Below are positions 1 to 12,221 of a DNA stretch of 64,000 nt, piece by piece. Origin of the DNA: Petunia secreta (Eukaryota > Streptophyta > Magnoliopsida > Solanales > Solanaceae); contig JARKIP010000053.1 of NCBI GenBank assembly GCA_029990175.1, positions 16,014,001-16,078,000 on the forward strand, written 5' to 3'. The position numbers and the translations under genes were made by a program. The notes under the pieces were generated by a model, which saw only the letters and a list, made by a program, of their open reading frames with translations, did not search any database and was not told the DNA's origin. Numbering within the stretch: the first letter of the stretch is position 1; every line of letters starts with the position of its first letter.

Positions 1-253
1 CTCCTGAGCTTTGAGAAAGTTAGCGAAGAGATCTTCGAGCTTGCTATTTCCGCGTGGTGAATCGTCATCACTATCGGCAGAGATTAGACCCTTAGGGATG
101 TCCTTCGGCTGTCCGTCGAGATCGCTGGGATCTTTTGATGGGTCATAACCACATCAATGGGGTTCTTTGGGATATCATCATTGCCGTTCGATATGGTCGT
201 GCTTCTCCATCATAAAACCCTACAATTGTATGGGCCCACAGTGGGCACCAAAG
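1..253 (-). pseudogene. Gag 5' fragment and leader of a Tat-like Gypsy element
   Basis: This stretch is a diverged copy of 40060-40334. In both, antisense gag N-terminal coding is followed by a purine/GC-rich primer-binding-site-like segment (about 224-252) and then an LTR. Read on the minus strand, the order is LTR, primer site, gag, so the element ran leftward out of the window. No intact reading frame remains. Assignment to the Tat lineage is by similarity to the other copies, not by a domain seen here. Confidence 0.55.
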
Positions 254-710
254 TATTTATGCCTAAAAATTTCTTAATAGGTTAAACAAATAAAATATAT
301 AAAGGGTCACGAGCAATATAGTAAATACTAAGGAAAAGTAAATAAAGCAGAAAATAAAGAGATTGTATTCCTTGAGAATAGACGAATTGTAAGAGAATCG
401 CTTGATGATCAATACAATAGGGGAGAGGGGTATTTATAGTTATAAGTTTACCCCGTCCTAATTATGGTAAAATACAATTACTATAGGCCGTGAGCCTGTT
501 TACTCAAGGCGATGATACTAATTAACCTAACTAGGAGACTGTTAACCCTAAGGCGGTGAGATGTATGCCTCACGTCCCATGACCCATGCCTGCTGAACGG
601 TCGTGGCTTATGGAGTAGGCGTGTATCCTCAGCACTCGGTAATTTATAGAGTAAGTCTAGTCTTCTCTAGTTGGACTTGTGACCCCGTAATCATACGTGG
701 TACCTACACA
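254..710 (-). repeat. LTR of a minus-strand Tat-like Gypsy element
   Basis: This ~457-bp LTR is related to those at 36679-37174, 40335-40803 and 43709-44164. On the plus strand all begin near tgtttatgcc and end near ccacaca. Shared internal landmarks are a TATA-like tatttatag about 180 bp in and a run of 'ggcgtgtatcctc'. This copy has a degraded left terminus and a small deletion near its right end. The LTR lies immediately right of the primer-site remnant, so it is the 5' LTR of a minus-strand element. Confidence 0.65.
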
Positions 711-1112
711 TATTTGGTGGAGGTTGAGTGTTGGAGAATGAGATGGGATGGCAAGCGACGACAAAAGAGGGTAGGGAGGAAGAAATAAAGATAACGGTTT
801 AAGAGAGAAAGAGAGAGTGTGTGTCTGTTTTTTTTTGTTTAAACTTTTTTGCTATGTTTTGTAACATATTTTAAGAATGTCAATATTTTTCATAAATAAT
901 ATCCCTAAGTTACACTCAACGTAGTTTTTTTAACGTTTAACCCTTATGGTGAATTGCCAGGGCTGCGCTAAAAGTTTGCTCTCCTAGAACTCCTAAACCG
1001 TGCCTGGCGATCCGCCATGACTTTGCTCCAATGTTTAGGTGATAGGGCCTAAAATTTAAAACTTTTTAGAATAAACCAAGGTCATTGGCCAAAGTCCAAA
1101 TAGCTCTCTAGC
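711..1112. other. Unassigned non-coding DNA
   Basis: No conserved ORF, RNA gene or clear element terminus was seen. A GA-rich patch lies at about 800-825 and AT-rich DNA follows. Confidence 0.4.
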
Positions 1113-1121
1113 GTAACAAGT

Positions 1122-1630
1122 GTAAAAATTTTGCTCAGAAGCCACTTTTAATATCGGTATTTAGTTTGAGGCCACTATTTTTATTGGTCTTACACTAAAG
1201 GCCACTTTTGAGCCTTTACTAAATAAATATTGATTTAAGTTCTGATCATTGACTGAAGTTCAGTCCATCCGGCCCCTGGGTTGAAGTTCCATCTTTAAGG
1301 ACTGAACTTCAGACCATATGGCCCTGGACTGAAGTTCCATCTTTAAGAACTGGACTGAACTTCAGTCAATATGGCCCTAGACTGAAGCTCTATCTTTAAG
1401 GACTGAACTTCAATTCATATAGCCCTGAACTGAAGTTCTATCTTTAAGGACTGAACTTCAATCCATATAGCCCTGGACTGAAGTTCTATCTTTAAGGACT
1501 GAACTTCAATTCAGGGCCCTGGACTGAAGTTCTATCTTTTAAGCGCATGTGGCCACAAACTAAATATTTTGATATTAGTGGCTTGTGCCCAAAGACCAAT
1601 GATAAAAATGGCCTTTCGTGCACTTACCCC
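1122..1630. mobile_element. Mutator-type MITE with internal tandem repeats (copy 1)
   Basis: A 9-bp direct repeat, gtaacaagt, flanks the element at 1113-1121 and 1631-1639. The ends form imperfect terminal inverted repeats of roughly 90 bp, both carrying the motifs 'gccact' and 'tatttagtttg'. The interior (about 1262-1545) holds five to six copies of a ~55-bp unit. Each unit contains an inverted pair, ctgaagttc / gaacttcag. A 9-bp duplication is typical of Mutator-like elements. There is no coding capacity. A related copy lies at 35167-35556. Confidence 0.75.
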
Positions 1631-1639
1631 GTAACAAGT

Positions 1640-1865
1640 AAAAAGTTTCACTAAATAGCAGGTTTCCCATACTATCTAGTTTGCAACCATTGTTTTTTAA
1701 ATATGCGCAAGTGTACCACTCACTGTCATTTCATCATATTTAAAATTTATGTATTCAAATTTACATCATAGTGTGAAGTTCATTCAACTTAGATTTCTTA
1801 ATTTGAAAATAAGCAAAATTCAGATCAAAGAGTGAAGTAAGGTTCTAACTTCAAACCTTTTTGAA

Positions 1866-1905
<40 letters not shown>

Positions 1906-2539
1906 AGGGCTAAGTTTCATCTAGTTTGAACTTTAGCCATGATGGAATGAAGATAGGCAATTTGGTCTAAAGTGACCAACCATTGCACGTGCGCGCCTAA
2001 AAGTGGATGCAATTATAATGGCGCGCCCAAAAATGGCTATTGCATGCACTTGTAAAATTGTGTAGAAAGGACAACCGTAAGGCTGGTTTGAACTTTTGGC
2101 CTTGCTAAAAGAATTCTTTAAAAGAATGATGCTCGTTGCCTATGAGGCATAAGTTGTAGTTTTTCTATTAGGGAGGAATTTTGGATATAAGTTACAGACA
2201 GTGAAGTTAGTGTAATGCATTGCCTATTTTGCATGGTTTCACCTAATTAAAACTTATGGACAATGCATAATATATATTTTTAAAACTAATTAAAATTTAT
2301 GCACACAAGGCCTTTTTTTAAGACTTTTTAAGCGGGACAAAAGTTCAAACTAGTGTCTATTGTATCCTATTTTCTTAAATCATCTGTAAATTAGCTAGAT
2401 TTTTTGCCCCATTAAAATAACCTTACAATTTTAGCCCTCTCATATAGCCCCTCCTTTACCACATCTCATCATTCTTCCCCCTCCTTCATATTCATTCTTC
2501 CAATAAATATAATTCAATTTGTATTTGTGATTAAATTGA
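1640..2539. other. Non-coding DNA with a GT microsatellite
   Basis: Contains a perfect (GT)n run of about 32 bp at 1869-1900. I see no gene or recognisable element termini in the rest. Confidence 0.5.
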
Positions 2540-2700
2540 TTTCAACAACAACAATATTTTCAGTGTTATCCTCTAAGTAGGGTCTGGGAAATATAACATA
2601 TATGCAGACCTTATCCCTACTTTAAAAATAATAGAACAATTGCTTCTAATAGACTCTCGCCTAACAAAAAGCATAATAAGAAGTAGGTTCGGAAAAAATC
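2540..2700 (-). repeat. Dispersed SINE-like repeat common in nightshades
   Basis: The string aacaacaacaatattttcag, followed by 'gggtctggg' and 'gcagaccttatccctac', matches the layout of a short interspersed repeat I remember as abundant in Solanaceae genomes. This copy is decayed. Family name and orientation are uncertain. Confidence 0.35.
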
Positions 2701-2859
2701 AAGGTGTAGGACATACAAACTTAAAATAAGAAAAGTAAATAAAACAATAGTACGCATAAAGAAGAAGAATAATATAAAAATAATATATACAACAATAATA
2801 TTGCGTCTAATATGATAGACTTCTCTCTACCTTTCTATCATAATCCTAGACCTCCAAGC

Positions 2860-4735
2860 TCACTGACACGATCTGAATTTCTAGATAGGCCGTGTGGGCC
2901 CCCGACAACCTCCCCTAGATCTATTAAGTGAACCCTATAAACTTTAACTCAATATAAAGAGATAGAAAAAATTTAAAACAAGACATAGACAACTAAAAAG
3001 TAATATATAACACAAATATTACTAACTGTCCAAAAATGCAGCTAGCTACCAGGTACAAAGGTCTAAAAGTTTCCAAATCAGACATCTAAGAAGGCCAAAA
3101 ATATATATATTTCTCAAAGGGAACAAAATGAGACATAAATATAACACCTATAGCTGGTGGCCATAACGGACAAGCTGGCTCACCACAGACAGCTGAAATC
3201 GCCTCGCTACTCACTCACGACGTTGGCTGGGTCCTCGAGCGGAATTTGCCGAAATAAAAATACAAAATAAGAAACAAGTAGGGATTGAGTCATATGGACT
3301 CAATAGGCGAGGAATAGCTATTTAACTAAAAAAATAGTCAAACGAGCCAGGAAAATAGAAAGTAACGACATATAATAAATAAACAATGCATAGATGGGCG
3401 AGTAGCAGTCTTATACAGGTAGCAAAAATATATAAGGTTATGAGACAAATACAACATGATACAATAGGTATGCAATAAATGGAGCAGAATCCTCCTACTT
3501 CGGGGAAGAATCCTTCTGCCCACAATATGACTTCTGCTCCTTGGGGGAATCCTCCTGCCTTCAGATGACACAACAGCCCAAAAATGAAGAAATACAACCA
3601 GAAAATACATAACAAGGTTGTGGCATAGTAAGTACGCCATGTCGACAGCTATTCACATAAAGAACGCGTGAATGGATCATCCAAAAGATCAAAGGCCGTC
3701 AAAGAAGCAAACAAAATCACCTACCTCAAGTCCTGGGCCGATAATTCTACTTTCCTGCCTGAAGTCCCTTAGAAATATCCCTCTTTGATCCAAATAAGTT
3801 TAAGCGCACATATAGGTGCCCGAAAGATGATTATTTAACATTTTGATGGAGAAAGAGAAAAAATTATCAAAATATCCCTAAGCCTGGTTTAGCTGAAAAC
3901 CCAATATTTTTGGACTCTTCATAATTCCACGAGTCCAATGATAATATTAGTTTTCATATCCGAATTCAATTTCATCAAATTTCCTAATTTCATAATTTTT
4001 AGAGTCCTAATCCAATTTTTCAATTCAATTTCAAGAAATTATAGCTTAAGAATTATGAATTAATGAAATTGATGGATTAAATAATATTACCTAATGATTC
4101 TATGGAATTGGTGTAAAATGCTCACCCTAAACTGACTTGGTAAGGATTGGAAATGAAATCTGAACAAAAATCAGCCCAAAAAGGGCTTTTATACTGCCTA
4201 TATCAAGCGTTGTAGTGCATATTTTTTACCAGCAACAACTGGTCTGCAATTCAGGTCCAAACGAGACCCTTGAAAGCTCAGAATGATCCTAAATTTTGTA
4301 CAAAAATCATACAAGACTTGTATGACATGCTCATAAAGACAAAACTCAAATCGGATCCCCGAAACTCAAGATACGGCTCCTATAGAAAGAGGTTGATTTC
4401 TTAACTTTCGGAATTTTAGCAAAACTGTCTGAACGACCTCAGAATTCACTTCCAAAAGTTCCTACATCTCACAAATGACCATACAAACCTAACACAACTT
4501 TGGATATCGAATCAGAGCTTATTTGCTCAAATCGAGCTCAAAAATCTCTTTTTAAGCTTTACCAACAACTGAAACGGAAACATTCTTAAAAATCCTACCA
4601 AACGAGGTCCGAATTAGCTCAAATTTTACATACAAGTCTTAATGGACTTTATAGAGCTTTTAATACTATCGACTCATCAATCGAAGTCCTAACTCCGGAA
4701 ACAACTGCCTAAGGTCTTTTCGTTCTTCTCCATTT
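2860..4735 (-). repeat. Probable 3' LTR / 3' UTR of the decayed Tekay element
   Basis: On the minus strand this lies directly downstream of the Tekay integrase fragment. In that direction, about 4705-4760 reads 'ttattcgaggatgaac' and then a purine-rich stretch, the usual arrangement between a Tekay/Del integrase stop and the 3' LTR. The far LTR end was not pinned down. ORFs at 3322-3640 on the minus strand lack any recognisable domain and are treated as chance. Confidence 0.35.
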
Positions 4736-4914
4736 AGGCTCTTGTTCATCCTCGAATAAGCCAGAGTCTAGAGTTGATTTCACATAATTAATGAGAACGC
4801 TTACACAAAATTTTAATGTCTTTTTATCATATAATACTACACCATTATGGAACCAGAATCATAAATAATGATAAAAATTCTTAAGCTTTAAAAGCTAAGA
4901 TCAAACCTGAACCA

Positions 4915-5374
4915 TCAAAGAGGTGAGAATACCTCTCACGCATACTGGACTCATGCTCCCAAGTGTCCTCCTCGTGAGGACGGCTGCGCCATCACACTCG
5001 AATCATCAGAATCTGCTTCGAGCGAAGCTTCTGGACATCTCTGGCAACTATATCAACTGGGAACTCCTTATAAGCTAGATTCACCATTAGCTGAGCAGGA
5101 CCTAACTCAATCACTTCGGAAGGATCCCAAATACACTTCCGAAGCATCGATACATGAAACACTGGATGAACTGCCATAGAAGCTGGAAATTCGAGCCGAT
5201 AAGCCAACTTACCAATACTCTTCTCCATATGGAAAGGGCCAATAAATTGGGACTGAGCTTCCCTTTCCTCCCAAATATCTTTACCCCCACATAGGTGACA
5301 CTTTCAGAAATACCATGTCACCGACCTTGAACTCTAACACTCGGCTCCTCTGGTTTGAGTATGAAATCTGCCTG
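4915..5374 (-). pseudogene. Integrase C-terminus and chromodomain-like tail, Tekay/Del Gypsy element (left half)
   Basis: Minus-strand translation gives the integrase C-terminal signature 'YRLEFPASMAVHPVFHVSML' (residues 10-29 of the 4992-5228 ORF). After a frame change comes a chromodomain-like tail containing 'WEHESSMRERY' and a 'HLF' ending. These are characteristic of chromovirus Tekay/Del integrases. The same coding sequence resumes at 6729 on the other side of the Athila solo LTR. The copy is broken by stops and frameshifts and can no longer encode an enzyme. Confidence 0.8.
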
Positions 5375-6723
5375 TGTTGCTCCCAAATGCACACGCAAGT
5401 ATACGCGGCCGACAAGTAATAAAGTGATAAATCGAGTATCATTCCCACGAGGACTATTTAGACTGAATTCTAGCAAACAATTTCCTAAGAGCTATTCAGG
5501 GATATTTTCTAATTGTGAGGATTTAAGTTAACTAAAGAACAGTAATTGAGAGGGTAAAAGCGAATTCAAATAATGGAGCAAAAATTGGTTGTTATCAATA
5601 ATAAGGAGACGGTCCAGGGTCAGAGTTACGAACAATCCAGTTGAGTTTTCCAATTGATTCCACTTCTTAAATCCCGGATTACTAACTAACAGATTAAATG
5701 TACCCGTGAAAACCTTTCGATTCTTCACGGTCTATGCAGGCTACTCCAATCCCTATATGTCTATGGGTTGAATCACGTGCACGCATTAACGAATTCTGTG
5801 ATTAGTTAAGCTAGGCGAGCAAGTATATGTCTATCCTACTCACAAATTGGTTCCCCGATGCCCAGGTTCACAATCTAGTCCTACTCTTTCTTATAGCGTT
5901 CATAAATTCCCTCTTTCGAGTTCAATCTAAGAACCATAGATAATGCCTAATTATCGGGCCCTAATAATTAAACAAGTGAAATCAAGAAAGAATAAATAAT
6001 CGGTTATGGGATTCAATATGTGGACTTCAATTTTCAAACATCAACCTTCATGAAACGCTCTAACCCTAGAACGAAGGATTTAGCTACGCATACTCATAAT
6101 AACAACACAAAGATTTGATGAAATAATGAAATAATGATGTAATAGATTAATGGAGGGAAGAAAAACCCTTGTTCAAGATGTTATGAGCTCCCCAATTTGC
6201 TCCAAAGTCTGAACTCCCATCAAAAACTAAGCAAAAGAGTATTTATAGGGTTTACAAACACCTAGTAATAAATTAGACCTAAGCTTAGACGAAATAGGAA
6301 GTCAAAATTCGCTCCAGGGGTGCTATAACGGGCGCCCCCGCGCCTACGACCGCGCCTAGACAACCAGTAGCCGTCGAAATCCCACCGCTTTGGCCATGCG
6401 CTGCGCCTAAAACCGCGCCCACCAGGCTGGTGCGTTGGGCGGCGCGCCGCGGAGGCTACCACGCCAGGCCATTCTGCTTGCTCCTTGGTCCGAAATCTCG
6501 CCTCACACCGTGCCTTCGTGTGTTCAATCCAATCCTCAATCAAAATCCAATCTTTTCTTGCTTGATCATGCTCTTTAAAGCTCTAACTGCACTGCATAAC
6601 AACCTACATACACACGACATAAAATTAGTGCAAAACCACATTCATAAACTATAAAGCGGGCGAATAAAAAGCTCAAACATGCGGAAATATTAAGGAAATA
6701 TTGGCATTAAATACCAAACATCA
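5375..6723 (-). mobile_element. Athila solo LTR inside Tekay integrase
   Basis: This 1349-bp sequence begins tgttgctcccaaatgcacac and ends accaaacatca. It aligns along its length with the two LTRs of the Athila element at 8022-31113 but is more diverged. It is flanked by a perfect 5-bp duplication, gcctg, at 5370-5374 and 6724-6728, with no internal domain between. That is the product of recombination between two LTRs. Predicted ORFs inside (for example 6262-6543) are LTR sequence, not genes. Confidence 0.92.
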
Positions 6724-6728
6724 GCCTG

Positions 6729-7045
6729 CTCTAAGCCGTCTGCAAATGATCCTGAATAACACGAACAACATCCAGAGTCCGTCGAATCATCACTGAACTC
6801 ATCACCTCCATATCTCGAGACTCAAACCAACTGATAGGAGAACGACATCTACAGCCATACAAGACCTCAAATGGAGCCATCTAAATGCAGGACTGATAGC
6901 TATTATTATAAGAAAAGTCTACTAAGGCCAAATGGTCATCCCAATGGCCTCTAAAGTCCAATGCACAAGCTCTCAGCATATCCTCCAAAATCAAAATAAC
7001 CCGCTCGGATTGACAAACCCCTCTATTTTACGTATGATAGATCTC
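6729..7045 (-). pseudogene. Integrase core 3' part, Tekay/Del Gypsy element (right half)
   Basis: Minus-strand translation reads 'APFEVLYGCRCRSPISWFE', then 'VIQDHLQTA'. This is the standard Tekay/Del integrase stretch between the catalytic core and the C-terminal domain. It runs straight into the duplicated gcctg, and the reading continues at 5374 in the left half, so the solo LTR interrupted one coding sequence. Coding similarity fades near 7045. Confidence 0.78.
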
Positions 7046-8021
7046 TCCCTTTTTTTAAGCTATAAAGCATAAGTATATAGAAAATATGTCTCAAATATTA
7101 ATGCAAAAATTAATCATTAACTCTTAGTTTCGAATATTCCATAGTTACGTCAGTTCACTCGATATGTTTATGTACTTGTATTTATAGTTGTCATGCAATT
7201 AGTTCTATGAGACTAAAGTTGTTCCTTCTTCCACGAGAGCATATTGTTTCTTGCAAATGATATACTCATATATATTATTATTGAGTTTGAAATTGCTTAT
7301 TTTACTCTAGTTGATGGTGTTCTTTATGGAGAATTATATGAGATAAAGATAGCCGATGTGTACCGATGAGAATTTTCTTGATAACATTAATCTATCAATA
7401 TAGCCTTACAAGATAGTATCGATTAAATTGTGTCATAAACATTTCTCTAATACTTTGTCTAACTAATTTTTTAAGCTTTGTCTTACCAACGACAATTGAC
7501 ATGGATAAGGTGATTTATTTTTGTAATATATTTATCGATAAGGAACCCTCTACCTCATCAAACTGCAGTGGCGCACAAATTTCCATTCATAAGGTACCGT
7601 ACATAAAAAAGTTAAATTTGTTCAAATTACAGGTTATAAGTTTCAAAATTATTTGGTTATTTGATCATGTATTATGGTAAAGATTTTACACTTTGTATCG
7701 TGATTTCTACGTATCCGTACCCACTTCCGAGTTGGTTTTAGTCTGATCAATTCAAATTTATTTTGTTATTGTTTTGTTATTCAATTTTGTTTAGGTTTGG
7801 ATTATCTTGTATGAAAGACAAAATCTTCTAATAAATAACTTACTATTCCATCTTCTTCATTGTATACATTATGCGGAGCATATGTTTTAAGGGATGGTGT
7901 AGAGGAGCCGATAAAATTTGAAAAACTTTACAAAGGTATTTAGTATATATATATAATGAGAAAATGACTTCTAACACTTATTATTTATTATATGAATGCA
8001 TGAATGGAATTTGGAGATTTA
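7046..8021. other. AT-rich DNA between elements, nothing recognised
   Basis: No conserved ORF, RNA gene or element terminus seen. The right edge is the 5-bp target site attta of the Athila insertion. Confidence 0.4.
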
Positions 8022-9375
8022 TGTTGCTCCCAAACGCACACGCAAGTATACGTGGTCGACAAGTAATAAAGTGATAAAATCGAGTATCGTTCCCACGAGG
8101 ACTGTGCAGACTAATACTTAACAAACAATTTCTAAACAAACTACTCAGGGATCTTTTTCTTTGATGGTGAGAGTTTTAGTAACTAAAAAGCAGTAATTAA
8201 AGTGCTAGAAGTGTAGTCAAGCAATGGTGCAATACTTTGGTTGTTAACAATATTGAGAAGACGGTCCAGGGTCAGAGTTACGAACAATCCAGTTGATGTG
8301 TCCAATTGATTCCACTTCTTAAATCCCGGGTTACTAACTGACAGAGTAAATGTAACTGTGAAAACCTTTCAGTTCTTCACAATCTATGCAAGCTACTTCA
8401 ATCCCTATATGTCTATGGGTTAAATCACATGCACGCATTAACGAGTTCTGTAATGAGTTAAACTAGGCAAGCAAGTATATGTCTATCCTACTCACGAATT
8501 GGTTCCCCGATGCCCGGGTTCACAAACTAGTTCTATTCTTTCTTATTACGTAATTAAATTCCCTCTTTCGAGTTCAATCTAAAAACCATAGATAATGTAT
8601 AATTATCGAGCTCCAACAATTACACAAGTGAAATCAAGAAAGAATAAGTAACCCGTTATGGGATTCAATTAATGGGAATCAATCTTCAAACAATCAACTT
8701 TCATGTAATACTCTAACCCTAGAACGTAATATTTAGCAACGCATATTCAATTTCACAAGGCAAAGATTTGATGTAATAATGGTGTAAATGATGTAATTGA
8801 TGAAAGATTAGGAATAAACCCTTGTTCAATGAAGTATGGTGCTCTCAAATTGCTCCAAAGTATCAACCCCTCTCAAAAACTAAGTAAAGTAGTATTTATA
8901 AGGTTTACAAATACCTAGTAATAAGTTAGACCCAAGCCTAGACGAAATAGGAAGTAAAAATCCGCTCAAGGGGCGCTATAACAGGCGCCCCGCGCCCACG
9001 ATCGCGCTAGGACCATCAGAAGCCGTCGAATTCTTCACGCCTTAGGGGCGCGGCTCACTGTGAACCGCGCTGGGGCACTGGGCGCTATAACTGGCGCGCC
9101 ACGTGCCCCAAAGCGCCAGGCAAAAATCCTTGCTCCTTGGTCCGAAATCTCGCCTCGTGTCATGCCCTCGTGTGCTCAATCCAATCCTCAATCAACTTCC
9201 AATCATTCCTTGCTCAAACACGCTCCTAAAAGCTCCAAATGCACTGCGTAACAACCTACACACGCACGACATCAAATTAGTGTAAAACCACATTCATAAA
9301 CTATAAAATGAGCGAATAACAAGCTCAAACATGCGGAAATATTAAGGAAACGTTGGCATAAAATGCCAAACATCA
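8022..9375 (-). repeat. 3' LTR of the Athila element
   Basis: Identical in length to the copy at 29760-31113. A TATA-box-like cttataaata (minus strand) lies at 8893-8902, as expected for the start of an LTR transcript. ORFs at 9060-9285 are LTR sequence, not genes. Confidence 0.93.
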
Positions 9376-9390
9376 CCACCCCACACTTGA
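9376..9390 (-). other. Polypurine tract of the Athila element
   Basis: Read on the minus strand, aagtgtggggtgg ends directly at the 3' LTR. It is preceded by a self-complementary ctcgagggcgagcaaaggtt. This is the usual plus-strand priming site position in Athila elements. Confidence 0.85.
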
Positions 9391-10642
9391 ACCTTTGCTC
9401 GCCCTCGAGCAAGTCACATCTCACTTCCCAACCTAGGTAAAACAGGTCTGCCTATGACTATGGTTGATACCGACCATTGAACCAATACACAAATGACTAC
9501 TATGGATCAGCAAACATGCCAACAATTTACCAAACTCAAAAATATGAGAACAACCACCCCAAAATAGCTCAAGTGCACAAACTCAACTTATTGCAACCAT
9601 GCTCCCACAAAATCACACCTATCTACTCAACCAAGAAACATCAACTTCACCTATTTCATGCAAACCATGTGCCCTCACCAATATGAAGCAAAAGAGTGCC
9701 CCCCAAAGATCACACACAACAATAAATATCATGAATAGAACGGGGGCAATAACAAATGAATTCACTCACAATGTACCATAGGCTTGCCCGTAGTGTAGGA
9801 CTCCACTAATGTAAGCTCACTCCAATCGGGATTAACTAGGACTTTGAAAAGGTCGTAATGTAGGCTAAGGGGCGGGTAGGATACATATGGTAATAGTGAC
9901 TACCTCCCTAAGCACTTTAATACATCACAATTATTTCAAACACAATTCTCATCAAAACCACCCAATCAACACTTCCACACATACACCTTCTCACAAAGTA
10001 GCATTTTTCTTCTAAGCACACACTAGCAAGGAATGGATATTCTTTTCTCTTTTTATTTTTTTTTTCTATAATTTTTTTTTCTTTTCAACTTTGCTCTATT
10101 TTTTTTTTTCAATTTCATTATCTTCCAACTTTGCGAATGCTTTTCACTACTTCACAATTTTAACAATTATTCCCCTTCATTAGTTCCACTCAAAAACCTC
10201 CCAATATTTCAACCACAAACTCCACAATAATATTCAATTATCAATTAAAGTGATTAAGGAGTAAAGGGCCAAAAGAGAACAATTTAGAACAAGTGGGTAG
10301 GCTCGGGGTGTGGGTGCCAACAAAAAGGTAGAGATCACAACAATCAAGTCCAAGGTGTATATATAAGGGTAGGCAAATTAAAAGAAGGCCTTGTATCATT
10401 TCCCTACTAGAGCAAACCTAGGATTTCGCTTTGCACACACACGGGGCAAGTTCTAGACATTAATATGAAACATGGAGTAAACAAGAACATGCCTCACACA
10501 CACATTGCACATGATCCACACAAAAAGGTTCCATCAACAACTCTCAATCAACCATCTAGAATGCAACTTGTGGAAATTTAAGCACTAATGCACAAAGGTT
10601 CACAATAAAGTCAAGCAAGTGGACTCAAGCATCTCAAGGGGG
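9391..10642 (-). other. Athila 3' untranslated region (left part)
   Basis: Non-coding region between the extra ORF and the 3' LTR, continued at 21263-21783 beyond the nested insert. It is rich in T and CA and has no supported gene. The short predicted ORFs at 9477-9781 lack any family similarity I recognise. It ends at the target site ggggg of the nested element. Confidence 0.7.
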
Positions 10643-12163
10643 TGTTGACACCTAATTTTGTCCCGGATTTTAATTAAAAGTATAATAATTTTAAAATTAA
10701 GTTCAATTTTGAAGATTGCAAATAAATAGCTAATTTTAAAGAAAATGGCCAAAATCGCAAGTCGTCCTTTCATTTGCAACGTGCTATATAATTATTTGTT
10801 TAATTTAATAAAGGGCTAAATATGTTCTTAAATTGCAATTTAGGATTGTTTTTTTTTTTTAAAAAAAGCCCATATAATCACTATTCCCCCTATCACCCAT
10901 ATAAGTAAAAACCCTACACCCATTTTATCTATCAGCCGTGCCCCCACCCTCACTTCATCTCCCTCTCCACAATCCCTCATCATCTCCTCCACAAGACACC
11001 AAAAATGGAACCCCTCTCATCTTCCTCATCCTTTCCTCCTATCAAAACCCCTTCACACACACAAAAAAGGAATAGGAACAGAGGGCGTGGGAATCAGACA
11101 AGTAAAGGGAGAGGGGAGATCGGGGTTGGGTTTTGGAAGGCATAACCAGTGGTGTCACTAGTCATCACTGCCGGAGTCCGTCGCCGGTGACATATTCCTT
11201 TGCTTCCGATTTGGTCTGTTATTGAACGTAAAAGGGTTTGGGGTTGTAGTGATGCCGCTATCGGCGTTGCTCCTCCTTCCCTGACTTCTGTCGCTGGTGT
11301 TGCTCCTCCCGTTCATGTGATTGACGCCACAATGATGCCTGAGAATTTAGCTCTGCTTCGCTCCGTCGTCCTTTTATCAGAGAAATCTTTGATTCGAATC
11401 ATTTGTTCCCTTTACTGTCGTTTATGTTATTCTCTTGATGTATACAGCTACTAACTAACGTTTCTTGGCTCTGTTTTGCCTAATCCGCAAGGACCTCACC
11501 ATGGCGATTAGCTCTGTTTCGGAGCTGTTAACTGTTTCTCCAAGTCATTGGACTTGAGAATTCCTTTACTGACTTTGGAGTGTGACCAGAAACTTGTTGG
11601 CTTATATGGAATTTCTGGGTGTTTCTGGATTTTGTTTAGTCGACATTAGGATTTCATCCCATGAATTTGTGTGTTGACTTGGGAAATGGAGGGTTGACTC
11701 GTTCAGCTGAGCATTGCTGCTTTTTTTTTTATTTTGTAGAATAGTTATGCTAATTTGATATGGCTTGATGATCATTTTGCTTTGAGGATTTCAGCTCCTA
11801 CACGTTGATACTATACAGTATACACTGATTTGAACATGATGCTACATGGCCGATGAAAATTCACATGCACGTATTGAGGCCTACACAAGGAATTGACGGA
11901 TAATAAATTGACGGATTTTGAACACGATACTGCGCTTGATCCGTCCCGTTCCCGTGTCCCTAACGCAAAAGGCGATGATGAATGCATTTTAATGCTAAGC
12001 AAGTTGAATAGAGTAGTGGGTTTGGTGCTTTGGCACGGCAATACGGCCCGGGCTCCGTGTTTGCAACCGCACCAAATCCCGAGCCTCTATTCGACGCGCC
12101 ATACAAACCTGAGCCTAAATTTTGCAAAACAACCCCCGTTACTACTATTATTATTATATATTC

Positions 12164-12221
<58 letters not shown>

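Noticed and set aside
603..788. 61-residue ORF overlapping the first LTR
   Set aside because: It spans LTR sequence also found, without conserved coding, in the other three LTR copies.
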